Source: Clostridium bovifaecis (GTDB lineage: Bacteria; Bacillota; Clostridia; Clostridiales; Clostridiaceae). From it: DNA of 64,000 nucleotides. The stretch covers positions 341,249 to 405,248 of the forward strand of contig CP046522.1 in the NCBI GenBank assembly GCA_009738435.1. The letters run 5' to 3'. The position numbers were made by a program, and so were the translations under genes. Shown in pieces: positions 40,785 to 49,420 of this stretch (positions are counted from its first letter, which is position 1; every line of letters starts with the position of its first letter). Under the pieces are notes generated by a model, which saw only the letters and a program-made list of their open reading frames with translations, did no database searches and had not been told where the DNA came from.

Positions 40785-42035
40785 ATGAATTGGACGAAAT
40801 CTGTGGATGAGAATCAGGAAATGCTGTGGGAAATATTGTCATGTTTAATTTCTTTTGAGACAGTTAGCCCACCCGGAAGAAATTCAGATGGTGTACAGGC
40901 TTACATATACAATTTTTTGAGTGAATTGGGAGCTGAACTTGAACAATGGGAGATGTATTCCGGTGATAGCTTGTTAGTAGGAGTTATTCCAGGAAAGAGG
41001 CGGAAAGAGGCGAAAAGTCTTATTTTAAATGGTCATGTTGATGTTGCAGTTGTAGGGGATACAAGTAATTGGACTCATCCGCCATTTGAACTTACTGAAG
41101 AAAATGGTTTCTTGTATGGACGTGGAACTGCTGATATGAAAGGGGCAATGGCGTGTGCTCTTTATTCTGTTTGGCTCTTAAAAAAATATGGGGTTAAGCT
41201 TGGCGGAGATCTTCAGATTCAGTCAGTAATTGGTGAGGAGGCAGGAGAGGCTGGCACTCGTGCCATTTTGGAGCGTGGGTATAAAGCTGACTTTGGAATA
41301 TGTATGGATACAAGCAATCTTGAAATTCAGGGGCAGGGTGGAGTGATTACAGCGTGGATAACGGTGAAGAGTAAGGATGTTTTTCATGATGCAGTTCGCC
41401 GAAATTTAATTCATCCAGAGGGTGGAATTTTTGGAGCAAGTGCTATTGAAAAGATGCAAGATGTTATTCAGTCACTTCGTGAGCTTGAAGAAATCTGGTA
41501 TGAAACGAAGTCTTATTCAGGTTTTGAAAGAGGTGTGAATACAATAAATCCAGCAGTGATAGAGGGAGGGAGAAATGCAGCATTTGTAGCAGACGAGTGC
41601 AAACTCTGGGTCACCGTACACTTCTATCCGAACGAAAGCTACGAGTCAGTAATAAAAGAGGTTGAGGAACATCTACAGAAGTTAGCAAATAAAGACCCGT
41701 GGTTTAGAGAGAATCCGATACAATTTAAATGGGGCGGAAAATCAATGATTGAGGAGAGAGGCGAGATTTTTCCTTCTGCTGAAATTGAGAAAGATAGTGA
41801 AGCAGTTAGACTTCTTTGCAGTGTGCATGAAGTTTGTCTAAGTAAAAAAGCAAATGTAAATATGAACCCTAGCGTTACTGACGTAGGATGGCTTGTCCAT
41901 GGTGGAATTCCATCAGTATTGTATGGCCCAGGTTGCCCAGAGGAGGCACATTCAGTAGATGAGTGTGTAGAAATGCAGCAGCTTCTTGATTATAGTGCCA
42001 TCCTTTTAGAGTTTATGGAAAAATGGTGCATATAA
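40785..42035 (+). CDS. M20-family metallopeptidase (ArgE/DapE/CPG2 type)
   Basis: 416 aa zinc hydrolase. LNGHVDV and GRGTADMKG carry the first metal ligand and the bridging Asp; IGEEAGEAG has the catalytic Glu and its neighbouring ligand; the C-terminal GCPEEAHSVDE supplies the last His. The insertion between provides the dimerisation domain. ATG 40785 is seven bases after AAGGAG; ATG 40779 is too close. It deacylates an N-acyl amino acid or cleaves a small peptide. Base composition is slightly richer in GC than the neighbouring decayed DNA, compatible with transfer. Confidence 0.85.
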   Translation: MNWTKSVDENQEMLWEILSCLISFETVSPPGRNSDGVQAYIYNFLSELGAELEQWEMYSGDSLLVGVIPGKRRKEAKSLILNGHVDVAVVGDTSNWTHPPFELTEENGFLYGRGTADMKGAMACALYSVWLLKKYGVKLGGDLQIQSVIGEEAGEAGTRAILERGYKADFGICMDTSNLEIQGQGGVITAWITVKSKDVFHDAVRRNLIHPEGGIFGASAIEKMQDVIQSLRELEEIWYETKSYSGFERGVNTINPAVIEGGRNAAFVADECKLWVTVHFYPNESYESVIKEVEEHLQKLANKDPWFRENPIQFKWGGKSMIEERGEIFPSAEIEKDSEAVRLLCSVHEVCLSKKANVNMNPSVTDVGWLVHGGIPSVLYGPGCPEEAHSVDECVEMQQLLDYSAILLEFMEKWCI

Positions 42036-42060
42036 CTTACAAATTTTTATTTTATAAAAG

Positions 42061-42104
42061 ATGGCTTTGCGCTTTTAGTGCAAAGCCATTAATGCTTTTT
42101 AATG
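42061..42104 (+). terminator. Terminator after M20 peptidase gene
   Basis: 10-bp stem ATGGCTTTGC/GCAAAGCCAT, 9-nt loop; a T run follows at 42095-42100. Confidence 0.75.
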
Positions 42105-42649
42105 GCGGCAGGTATTAGTCACATTGCCGCTTCTCGCATGGTCAATCCTAAAGCTAGATTAGTGGACGCAATAGGTATAATTATAGTATATACTTTAATT
42201 AATTTGTTTATTTCATATTTATATTTTAAAGCTCCATCTGTAGTTTCTCAGAAACCTATTATTCTGGTTAAGAATGGGAAAGTCATAAAAAATAATACTT
42301 CAAAAGCAAAGCTAACAATTGATAATTTAATTTCAATATTAAGACAAAAAGATGCACCTAATCTTGAAAAGGTAGAGTATTTAATCGCTGAATCCACAGG
42401 CGACTTTAGCGTTGCTGTAAATAACAATAGTCTTCCTATAACTAAATTAGATATGTCAATAGTTCCACCGCAAAACATTTTGCCTGAAATTCTTATCTAT
42501 AAAGGAAAACTAGATGAAAAGATTCTTAAAAGAATAGATTAAGCCGAGATTGGGTTGAGAAAGAACTTAGATCTAATAGTATTGACAACATAAATAATAT
42601 TTATTTAGGAATTTTAACTTCGGATAAAAAATTATATATAAGTTCATAG
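42102..42649 (+). pseudogene. DUF421 membrane protein, 5'-truncated and frameshifted
   Basis: The frame to 42542 encodes the third helix and the cytoplasmic YetF-like domain of DUF421 (ASRMVNPKARLVDAIGI, KPIILVKNGKVI, NLEKVEYLIAESTGDFSV). The first two helices are missing. After the stop at 42542 the domain continues in another frame (DWVEKELRSNSIDNINNIYL ... LYISS) to 42649, so there is also a frameshift near 42540. No usable ribosome site. Confidence 0.75.
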
Positions 42650-42659
42650 GAGGCAATTT

Positions 42660-42883
42660 ATGCTTAGAGTTTTGGTGTTATTAAAGACATTTCGCTATTA
42701 GGATTTATAATAAGAACTTTTATAGTTGGTTTAATAGCTTTTCTAGTAGGCAGATATATATTAAAAAGAGCCTTGAATCAACTTACTGCATATGACTTTG
42801 TATTGGTATGGATACTTGGAGCACGGAGGAGACGATTATGGAAAAAGCATGAAGGATTGTATGCATCTAACCTTAAAAAATAA
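42660..42883 (+). pseudogene. DUF421 N-terminal fragment
   Basis: AGGAGGC precedes ATG 42660, which opens only 13 codons. In another frame from about 42668 the DUF421 N terminus is readable (LLGFIIRTFIVGLIAFLVG, LNQLTAYDFVLVWILGA), ending in unrelated residues and a stop at 42881-42883. It supplies exactly the part missing from the fragment upstream, in reversed order. Confidence 0.65.
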
Positions 42884-42900
42884 ATTTAGACATTAAACTT

Positions 42901-42946
42901 GAGGTCAGGATACAACTTTCATTTAGGAAAGTTGTGTCTTGACCTC
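42901..42946. repeat. Dispersed palindrome family, copy 2
   Basis: 20-bp arms GAGGTCAGGATACAACTTTC (42901-42920) and 42927-42946, two mismatches, 6-nt loop. It contains the 3' end of the UvrC-like gene and is likely its terminator. Confidence 0.75.
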
Positions 42947-44017
42947 GTACAATAATTTGCTAAGAGTCTCATTAATACAGAAATTATTTTTAGGAAAGAG
43001 CCATTCTTCAGGGACTATGATATAACGGCACTTGCTGCTTTTCAAGTAGCTATAGATTATTTCTGCTTCGTCTATTTCATCTTTTGTAACCTCTTTATGT
43101 GGGGGAAGCACTTCATCCTGATAATAGGTCAAGATATTTGACTCTATCATCCTAGTTAGTTGTCCAATATCTACGCTCTCTATATTATATTTTTCACTAA
43201 AAAGTACCTTGTTTCTTTTAATAAGAAATAGTTTAAAGGTATAATCATTTAGCTTTTCAATTACTGCTATATTTTTATTTTCTTCTGTAAAGTCTATAAT
43301 TTTTTCTTTATTTATGAGAATCTTAATTGTATCTATGATATCCCTATACTTTGCTGCAGTTTCAAAATCAAAGTTCTCAGAAGCATGCAGCATCTTTTCT
43401 TCTATTTCTTCAATTATGTTACTGTCAGTGTTATCAAATAAACCTATAATTTTGTTAATTATGCTATTGTATTGCTCGGCTGCGGAACCTCCAAGACACA
43501 TACCAAGACACTTTCCTAAGGAATAATTTAAGCAAGAAGTGTTCTTCTTAGAAGGATTACTACATATTATTTTATAGAATTCCTTTATACCTTCAATAGC
43601 TTTTTCTACAGTACTCCTACTAGTAAAGGGACCAAAATATAGGCTTTTGTTATTATGATTTAGCGTATTAGTAATCCATATAGTAGGGAAAATCTTATCC
43701 GTGTGTATTTCGACATATGTATAAGAAAGTGGATTTTTCATAAGCCTATTGTAAATTGGCTTTAATTCTTTTATGTACTTACATTCTAACATAAAAGCTT
43801 CGAATTCCGTATCTGTGAGTATATAGTCAAAATCCTTTAAGTTTTTTACAAGCTTTTTAACCTTCGGCGTATGAGCACTTGAACTTTGAAAATAGGATTG
43901 AACTCTTTTTTTTAGACTTTTCGATTTTCCTACATAAATAATGTTGTCTAGAGAATCCTTCATAAGATAAATTCCAGGACATAAGGGAAGGCTTTTGACC
44001 TTTTCTTTTAACTCCAT
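42923..44017 (-). CDS. GIY-YIG nuclease, short UvrC homologue
   Basis: 364 aa. The N-terminal GIY-YIG nuclease (PGIYLMKDSLDNIIYVGKSK), the UVR helix pair (MLHASENFDFETAAKYRDII) and the Cys region SCLNYSLGKCLGMC of UvrC are present. The RNase H-like nuclease and helix-hairpin-helix domains of full UvrC (~600 aa) are absent. It may make only the 3' incision, like E. coli Cho. ATG 44017 follows GAAGGA. Its end is inside a dispersed palindrome. Confidence 0.85.
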   Translation of the reverse strand: MELKEKVKSLPLCPGIYLMKDSLDNIIYVGKSKSLKKRVQSYFQSSSAHTPKVKKLVKNLKDFDYILTDTEFEAFMLECKYIKELKPIYNRLMKNPLSYTYVEIHTDKIFPTIWITNTLNHNNKSLYFGPFTSRSTVEKAIEGIKEFYKIICSNPSKKNTSCLNYSLGKCLGMCLGGSAAEQYNSIINKIIGLFDNTDSNIIEEIEEKMLHASENFDFETAAKYRDIIDTIKILINKEKIIDFTEENKNIAVIEKLNDYTFKLFLIKRNKVLFSEKYNIESVDIGQLTRMIESNILTYYQDEVLPPHKEVTKDEIDEAEIIYSYLKSSKCRYIIVPEEWLFPKNNFCINETLSKLLYEVKTQLS

Positions 44018-44259
44018 ATTTATTCCTTCTTTCGTTAAATAAGTCTATATAATTTTATCATTATGCTAAGATGAGTTGCAATGCTGTGATAACTACAGGA
44101 GCAAATAAAGGGAAAATGATATATAAATTTTTGTAATACAGTATTAAACTTTTTTATATAAAGAAGGAATTTGGAGATTATAGTAGAAATATATATTTAA
44201 ACTAGTGTAATAATTCAGACTATTTTTAATAAACATTATATATGAGTTCAATTTAATAT
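44018..44259. other. Intergenic, no gene recognised
   Basis: Divergent upstream region of the UvrC-like gene and the AOR leader. I see no frame or palindrome worth naming; the AOR promoter must lie in its distal part. Confidence 0.4.
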
Positions 44260-44397
44260 ACTCCGATCTCGAAGAACCTTACAGGGCTCGAGAGACGATA
44301 GGGCATAAGAAGTAATTCTTATACCTGCCAGTGTGCAAAGGAGTTCATATTTACGCATAGCTTTCATTGTATAACTATGCTTAAATATGGACTTTTT
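44260..44397 (+). ncRNA. Riboswitch-like leader of the AOR operon (Moco/Tuco-type candidate)
   Basis: An aptamer-like three-way junction: P1 ACTCC/GGAGT (44260-44264 with 44340-44344), P2 TCTCGA/TCGAGA (44267-44272 with 44288-44293), and P3 ATAAGAA-GTAA-TTCTTAT (44305-44322) capped by a GNRA tetraloop. Directly after P1 comes an intrinsic terminator: about 14 bp between 44346-44360 and 44375-44389, then a T run (44393-44397). This is the classic aptamer-plus-terminator layout. The tungsten enzyme downstream makes molybdenum/tungsten cofactor the likely ligand, but I cannot confirm the family. Confidence 0.6.
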
Positions 44398-44426
44398 ATA
44401 TTTATAAATATAAAGGGAGGTGTGAA

Positions 44427-44453
44427 CTGGCATTCCTTCATGAGAATGACCAG
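44427..44453 (+). other. Hairpin between strong SD and start codon
   Basis: CTGG-CATTC (44427-44435) pairs with GAATG-A-CCAG (44444-44453), with one bulged A. A strong AAAGGGAGGT (44412-44421) lies 38 nt before the GTG at 44460; folding this hairpin would bring them to about 11 nt. Confidence 0.45.
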
Positions 44454-44459
44454 GATAAA

Positions 44460-44939
44460 GTGGGAAAAATATTAATTATTTCGCCAGAAAAATGTACTGA
44501 CTGCAGGACATGCGTTATGGCTTGTTCCTTTAATAAAACTAAATCTTTTAATCCACAAAATGCAGCTGTTTCAGTTTATAACTATGAAGAGGTTGCTCTA
44601 TCAGTTCCAATTATGTGTATGCAGTGCGAGGATCCTTCCTGCATGAAGGTCTGTACTGTAAATGCAATATCAAAAAATGAGGATGGAACTGTAATTGTAG
44701 ACAATAAAAAGTGTATAGGCTGTAAGCTTTGTATAAGTGCTTGTCAATTTGGTAATATGAGCTTTAATTCAAAAAATAAAGCCATGGTAAAATGCGATCT
44801 TTGCAATGGAGACCCTATGTGTGCAAAACTCTGCCCTTCAGGAGCAATTCAATTCAAAGAACCTACTCCAAGCGAGCTTAACAAAAAGAAAATAATAGCT
44901 GATAAGTTCAGAGAACTATTTGAGGAGGTGGACAAATAA
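44460..44939 (+). CDS. Four-cluster ferredoxin-type electron-transfer subunit
   Basis: 159 aa of the DmsB/HycB-like iron-sulfur family. Four Cys sets are visible ([49 protein letters not shown]), enough for four [4Fe-4S] clusters. It is the small electron-carrier subunit of tungsten aldehyde oxidoreductases of the AOR/WOR type. GTG 44460 has a nearby AGGA at four bases; the frame is open further upstream to a CTG at 44427 with a better ribosome site. Its stop overlaps the AOR ATG by one base (TAATG), implying coupling. Confidence 0.87.
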   Translation: MGKILIISPEKCTDCRTCVMACSFNKTKSFNPQNAAVSVYNYEEVALSVPIMCMQCEDPSCMKVCTVNAISKNEDGTVIVDNKKCIGCKLCISACQFGNMSFNSKNKAMVKCDLCNGDPMCAKLCPSGAIQFKEPTPSELNKKKIIADKFRELFEEVDK

Positions 44940-46742
44940 TGTTTGGATGGATTGGTAAGTTATTACGTGTTAATTTAACAGAAGGAACTACTAAAGTAGA
45001 ACCGTTAGATGAAAGGGACGCTAAACTTTACTTAGGTGCAAGAGGGCTTGGAACAAAAATATTTATGAATGAAGTTGATCCAAAAGTTGAACCTTTTAGC
45101 GCTGATAATAAACTTATATTTTTAACAGGGCCTTTAACAGGAACTCTTGGTACATCAGCAGGAAGGTATGAAGTTGTAGCTAAAGCTCCACTTACAGGTA
45201 CTATTGGAGCATCTAATTCAGGAGGACATTTTGGACCAGAACTAAAATTCGCAGGTTTTGATGGAATTATATTTGAAGGCGCAGCAGAAAAACCTGTTTA
45301 TTTATATATAAAATGGCAATGTTGAACTTAGAGACGCTTCTCATCTATGGGGAAAAACAGTTTATGAAACTACAGATGAGGTTTTAAAAGAAACAGATGA
45401 GAATGCTAGGGTTGCATGTATTGGACCAGCTGGTGAGAAGCTTGTATTATATGCAGGAGTAATGAATGATAAACACAGAGCAGCAGGAAGATCAGGACTT
45501 GGCGCTGTTATGGGTTCTAAAAAACTAAAAGCTGTAGTTGTAAGGGGAACTGGCTCAGTTGAAGTAGCTGATCCAGAGAAGTTTTTAGAAGCGTGCATGA
45601 ATGCAAGAAAAATGCTTAAGGATCATCCAGTTACAGGTACAGGGTTAGCTGCTTATGGAACTCAAATACTTGTTAATATTTTAAATCAAACTGGAGCTCT
45701 TCCAACTAGGAACTGGAAAGATGGAGGAATCTTCGAACATGCAGAAGAGATCAGCGGAGAGGCTTTAACTGAGAAATATTTAGTTAAAAATAAAGGATGT
45801 TTTGCATGTAATATAGGTTGCGGTAGAGTTACAAAAATAAAAGAAGGAAAATTTAAGAGCTTTGGAGAAGGCCCTGAATATGAAGCAGGTTGGTCATTAG
45901 GTGCCGATTGTGGAGTTAAAGAGCTAGATGCAGTATGTAAAGCTAATTTTATTTGTAATGAATACGGATTCGACCCTATTACATTGGGTTCTACTATTGC
46001 TTGTGCTATGGAATTATACTCCAAAGGAATAATTACAAAAGAACAAGTTGGAAGAGAATTAAACTTTGGAGATGCTGAAGCAGTAGTTGATTTAGCATTA
46101 AAGGTAGCAACAAGAGAAGGCTTTGGTGATGAATTAGCAGAAGGTTCATATAGATTAGCAGAAAAGTATGGTCACCCTGAACTTTCTATGACAGTTAAGA
46201 AACAAGAAATGCCAGCATACGATGGCAGGAACTTACAAGGTATAGGCCTTGAATATGCCACTTCCAATAGAGGAGGATGCCACGTTAGAGGATATATGAC
46301 ATCTCCTGAAGTATTAGGACTTCCTGAAAAATTAGATCCACTAGTAACTACAGATAAGCCTCAATGGCTAAAAATATTCCAAGACTTAACTGCAGCTGTT
46401 GACTCTTCTGGAATATGCCTATTTACAACATTCGCACTAGGACTTCCTGAAATTGCAGCTATGATAAAAACTGCTGTAGGTCTGGACTGTCCAGATGAAG
46501 ATATATTAAGGAGCGGAGAGAGAACATGGAATCTTGAAAGAATGTTCAATATAAGAGCAGGATTTACTAAGGATGATGATAAATTACCACCAAGGCTTAC
46601 AGAAGAACCTCTTCCAGAGGGACCAGCAAAGGGAAGAGTGTCTAAGGTTCCAGAAATGCTTGGTGAATACTATAAGATAAGAGGTTGGGATGAAAATGGA
46701 GTTCCAACAAAAGAGAAATTAAACGAGCTTTCTATAGATTAG
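44939..46742 (+). pseudogene. aor: Tungsten aldehyde:ferredoxin oxidoreductase, interrupted by a frameshift
   Basis: Together the two frames make a ~600-residue AOR. The first (44939-45325) carries [25 protein letters not shown] and [17 protein letters not shown]. The second, in frame from 45312 to 46742, carries [14 protein letters not shown], the cluster motif [10 protein letters not shown] and the C-terminal tungstopterin domain. The break is at an A run (45311-45313): a one-base insertion or two-base deletion. The enzyme would convert aldehydes to acids, or acids to aldehydes, with ferredoxin. No other stops are seen, so this is a recent mutation, a programmed frameshift or a sequencing error. 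Confidence 0.88.
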
Positions 46743-46748
46743 AATTAA

Positions 46749-46790
46749 AAGGGACGGTTCCTAAATTATATTAATTTGGGAGCTGTCCTT
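46749..46790. repeat. Palindrome after AOR (GGGACGGTTCC type)
   Basis: AAGGGACGGTTCCTAAATT pairs imperfectly, with G-T pairs, with AATTTGGGAGCTGTCCTT. Resembles dispersed GGGGACGGTTC palindromes known from other clostridial genomes. Between the AOR and MoaD genes, so a possible attenuator. Confidence 0.5.
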
Positions 46791-46821
46791 GAGTTTGAAA
46801 TAATTATAGAGAGGATAATTT

Positions 46822-47091
46822 ATGAAGGTTAAATTTTTTGCATATATACGAGATTATACAAACTGTAAAGAAACTGATTTTGAATACTGCGAAACATTAG
46901 AAATGCTTCTTAGAAGACTTTCAGAGGCTTATGGTGAAAAATTTAGAAATAAGGTTTTTCAGGGAAATCAATTGAGCAAAGAAGTGATAATTTTAGTCAA
47001 CGGCAGGCATATTGCTCACCTAGATGGAATTAGCACTAAGTTAAATAGAGAGGATGTTGTAGCTATATTTCCTGTTGTAGCAGGAGGTTGA
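46822..47091 (+). CDS. moaD: MoaD/ThiS-family sulfur carrier
   Basis: 89 aa ubiquitin-fold protein ending in VVAGG; the C-terminal Gly-Gly is the site of thiocarboxylation in molybdopterin synthase small subunits. Located inside the AOR operon, it probably supplies sulfur for the tungstopterin of AOR, as MoaD-like genes commonly do beside AORs. Start ATG 46822 after GAGAGGA. No MoaE is adjacent. Confidence 0.88.
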   Translation: MKVKFFAYIRDYTNCKETDFEYCETLEMLLRRLSEAYGEKFRNKVFQGNQLSKEVIILVNGRHIAHLDGISTKLNREDVVAIFPVVAGG

Positions 47092-47130
47092 CTAAACTAT
47101 TCAAGTATAATGATGGAAGGTGATATTACT

Positions 47131-47617
47131 ATGGCTACATCGGATATTAAAAATAATATTTCTAAAGCAGAGGATATTATAAGGAAGTATCCAAATGAGA
47201 AAAGATATACTCTTGCAATACTTCAAGATATTCAAAGAGAGTACAATTATATTCCAAAAGAAACTTTAAATATAATTTCAGAGTACTTAGATACTCCTGT
47301 AAGCAAACTTTATGGTATGGCTACATTTTATAAAGCCCTTAGCCTTACGCCAAAGGGAGAATATAATCACTGTTTGTGATGGTACTGCTTGTCATGTAAG
47401 AGGGTCAGTAACTGTTTTAGAGGAAGTTGAAAAGGCATTGAATATAAAAGCAGGAGAAACCACGGAGAATGGAAAGTTCTCAATTCAAACTGTAAATTGC
47501 TTAGGATCATGTGCAATTGCACCAGTTATGATGATTAATGATAAATTTTATGGAAAGCTTACGCCTAATATGATAAGAGATATTCTTAAAGAATATGGAG
47601 GCGATATAGATGAATAA
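47131..47617 (+). pseudogene. nuoE: NuoE-like [2Fe-2S] subunit, interrupted by a frameshift
   Basis: The first frame (KRYTLAILQDIQREYNYIPKE ... GMATFYKALSLTPKGE) is the NuoE N-terminal helical part. It shifts near 47362 into a second frame containing the thioredoxin-like domain with CDGTACHVRGS and CLGSCAIAP (four cluster Cys). The shift is again +1 or -2. ATG 47131 is preceded by GAAGGTGAT; an earlier ATG at 47110 has a poorer site. The 3' end overlaps nuoF by 8 bp. The intact product would transfer electrons within the NAD-linked module. Confidence 0.85.
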
Positions 47618-49409
47618 TGCTAAAAAGACTATTTATGTATGCTGTGACACAGGATGTCTTGCCAATAGCAGCATGGCAATTTACGAAGAGCTAAAAAAGA
47701 TTATAGAAGAAGAGAATATTAATGCTGATGTTGAAACCTATGTAAAACCTACAGGTTGCAAGGGGCTTTGCGAAAAAGGTCCAGTAATCAGAATAGAGCC
47801 TGATGATATATCTTATTTTAAGGTTAAAGTTTCAGATGTTAGGGATATAATTGATAAAACCATTTTAAAGGATGAAGCAGTAGATAGAATTTTATACTTT
47901 GAACCGACTTTAAAGCGAAAAGTAAAATCTGCAAAAGACATTGTTTTCTACAATAGACAAATGAAAATAGCCTTGAGAAATGTAGGAGAGGTGGAACCAG
48001 CAAATATAGATGATTATATTGAAAAAGGCGGATTTACTGCGCTAAAAAAGGCACTATTAGAAATGAAGAAAGAAGACATAATTTCTGAGGTTCAAAAATC
48101 AGGATTAAGAGGAAGAGGGGGAGCAGGATTCCCAACAGGACGCAAATGGCAGCAATGCGACAGGATAGACAGTTTCCCTAAGTATGTAATATGTAATGGT
48201 GATGAAGGTGATCCTGGTGCTTTTATGGATAGAAGCATTATGGAAGGGGATCCTTATAGTGTTATAGAAGGTATGGCTATTTGTGCTTATGCTATTGGAT
48301 GTAATCTTGGGTTTGCATATATAAGAGATGAGTATTCTTTAGCTATACGGGATATGAACAAAGCAATTAGTACTTCAAAAGAGAGAGGATTTTTAGGAAA
48401 GAATATATTTGGAAGTGGATTTGACTTTGACATTCAGATTGTTAGAGGGGGAGGAGCCTTTGTATGCGGCGAATCCACAGCTTTAATGTCTTCTATTGAA
48501 GGGAAGGTTGGAGAACCACGTGCAAAATATATTCACTCTGTAGAGAAAGGGATTTGGGGACAACCTACTGTACTTAACAATGTAGAAACCTGGGCAAATA
48601 TACCTGTTATAATCAATAAGGGTGGAGATTGGTTTAGTTCTATCGGTACGGAGAATAGTAAAGGTACAAAGGTCTTCTCGCTAGTAGGCAAGGTTAAAAA
48701 TACAGGCCTTGTTGAGGTACCTATGGGTACTACCTTAAGAGAAATTATATTTGATATAGGCGGGGGAATTATTAATAATAAGAAATTTAAAGCAGTTCAA
48801 ATTGGTGGACCTTCTGGAGGCTGTATTCCAAAAGAATTATTGGATTTAAGTGTCGATTTTGATTCTCTAAAAAAGGCTGATGCCATGATGGGTTCTGGCG
48901 GAATGATTATAATGGATGAGAGAACCTGTATGGTTGATGTAGCAAGATATTATTTAGATTTTCTATCAAAGGAATCCTGTGGTAAATGTGTTCCTTGTAG
49001 AGAGGGAGTAAAAAGGATGCTAGAGATACTTACAGATATCTGTGAAGGTAGAGGAGAACTTGAAGATATAGATAAACTTCTAGAAATTTCTGAAACTGTC
49101 CAAGAAGCATCGTTATGTGGACTTGGTAAGAGTGCTCCTAATCCAGTAGTTTCAACAATAAAATATTTTAAAGATGAGTATATAGAACATATCGTAAATA
49201 AAAGATGTGCTGCTGGCGTTTGTAAGCCTCTTACAACTTTTATAATAGAAAGTGATAAATGTATAGGCTGTGATGCTTGTAGAAAAGATTGCCCAACGAT
49301 TGCTATAAGTGGAGAACTTAAAAAGACGCATGCTATTGATGAAGAAAAATGTATTAGGTGCGGTAATTGCATTGATATATGTAAGTTTAATGCAATTAAG
49401 GTTAAGTAG
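47610..49409 (+). CDS. nuoF: NuoF-like NADH/FMN iron-sulfur subunit
   Basis: 599 aa. An N-terminal thioredoxin-like [2Fe-2S] domain (CCDTGC ... CKGLC) precedes the FMN/NADH domain (GRGGAGFPTGRKW, NGDEGDPGAFMDRS, GGGAFVCGESTAL), then SLBB, the NuoF cluster (SCGKCVPCREG), and a C-terminal pair of [4Fe-4S] motifs (CIGCDACRKDC, CIRCGNCIDIC). This architecture is that of HydB/HndC and other flavin-based bifurcating or NAD-linked complexes. In this operon it would connect AOR to NAD(H). Starts inside nuoE and is followed after 11 bp by the NuoG-like gene. Confidence 0.93.
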   Translation: MNNAKKTIYVCCDTGCLANSSMAIYEELKKIIEEENINADVETYVKPTGCKGLCEKGPVIRIEPDDISYFKVKVSDVRDIIDKTILKDEAVDRILYFEPTLKRKVKSAKDIVFYNRQMKIALRNVGEVEPANIDDYIEKGGFTALKKALLEMKKEDIISEVQKSGLRGRGGAGFPTGRKWQQCDRIDSFPKYVICNGDEGDPGAFMDRSIMEGDPYSVIEGMAICAYAIGCNLGFAYIRDEYSLAIRDMNKAISTSKERGFLGKNIFGSGFDFDIQIVRGGGAFVCGESTALMSSIEGKVGEPRAKYIHSVEKGIWGQPTVLNNVETWANIPVIINKGGDWFSSIGTENSKGTKVFSLVGKVKNTGLVEVPMGTTLREIIFDIGGGIINNKKFKAVQIGGPSGGCIPKELLDLSVDFDSLKKADAMMGSGGMIIMDERTCMVDVARYYLDFLSKESCGKCVPCREGVKRMLEILTDICEGRGELEDIDKLLEISETVQEASLCGLGKSAPNPVVSTIKYFKDEYIEHIVNKRCAAGVCKPLTTFIIESDKCIGCDACRKDCPTIAISGELKKTHAIDEEKCIRCGNCIDICKFNAIKVK

Positions 49410-49420
49410 GAGGTGTCAGA

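Noticed and set aside
44260..44344. c-di-GMP, SAM, THF or guanidine-I riboswitch
   Set aside because: Diagnostic cores of these classes are not present; CGAGAGAC resembles part of guanidine-I RNA, but the rest does not follow that architecture.
44248..44433. Minus-strand 61-residue frame over the AOR leader
   Set aside because: It runs across the paired stems and terminator; those pairings explain the region better than coding.
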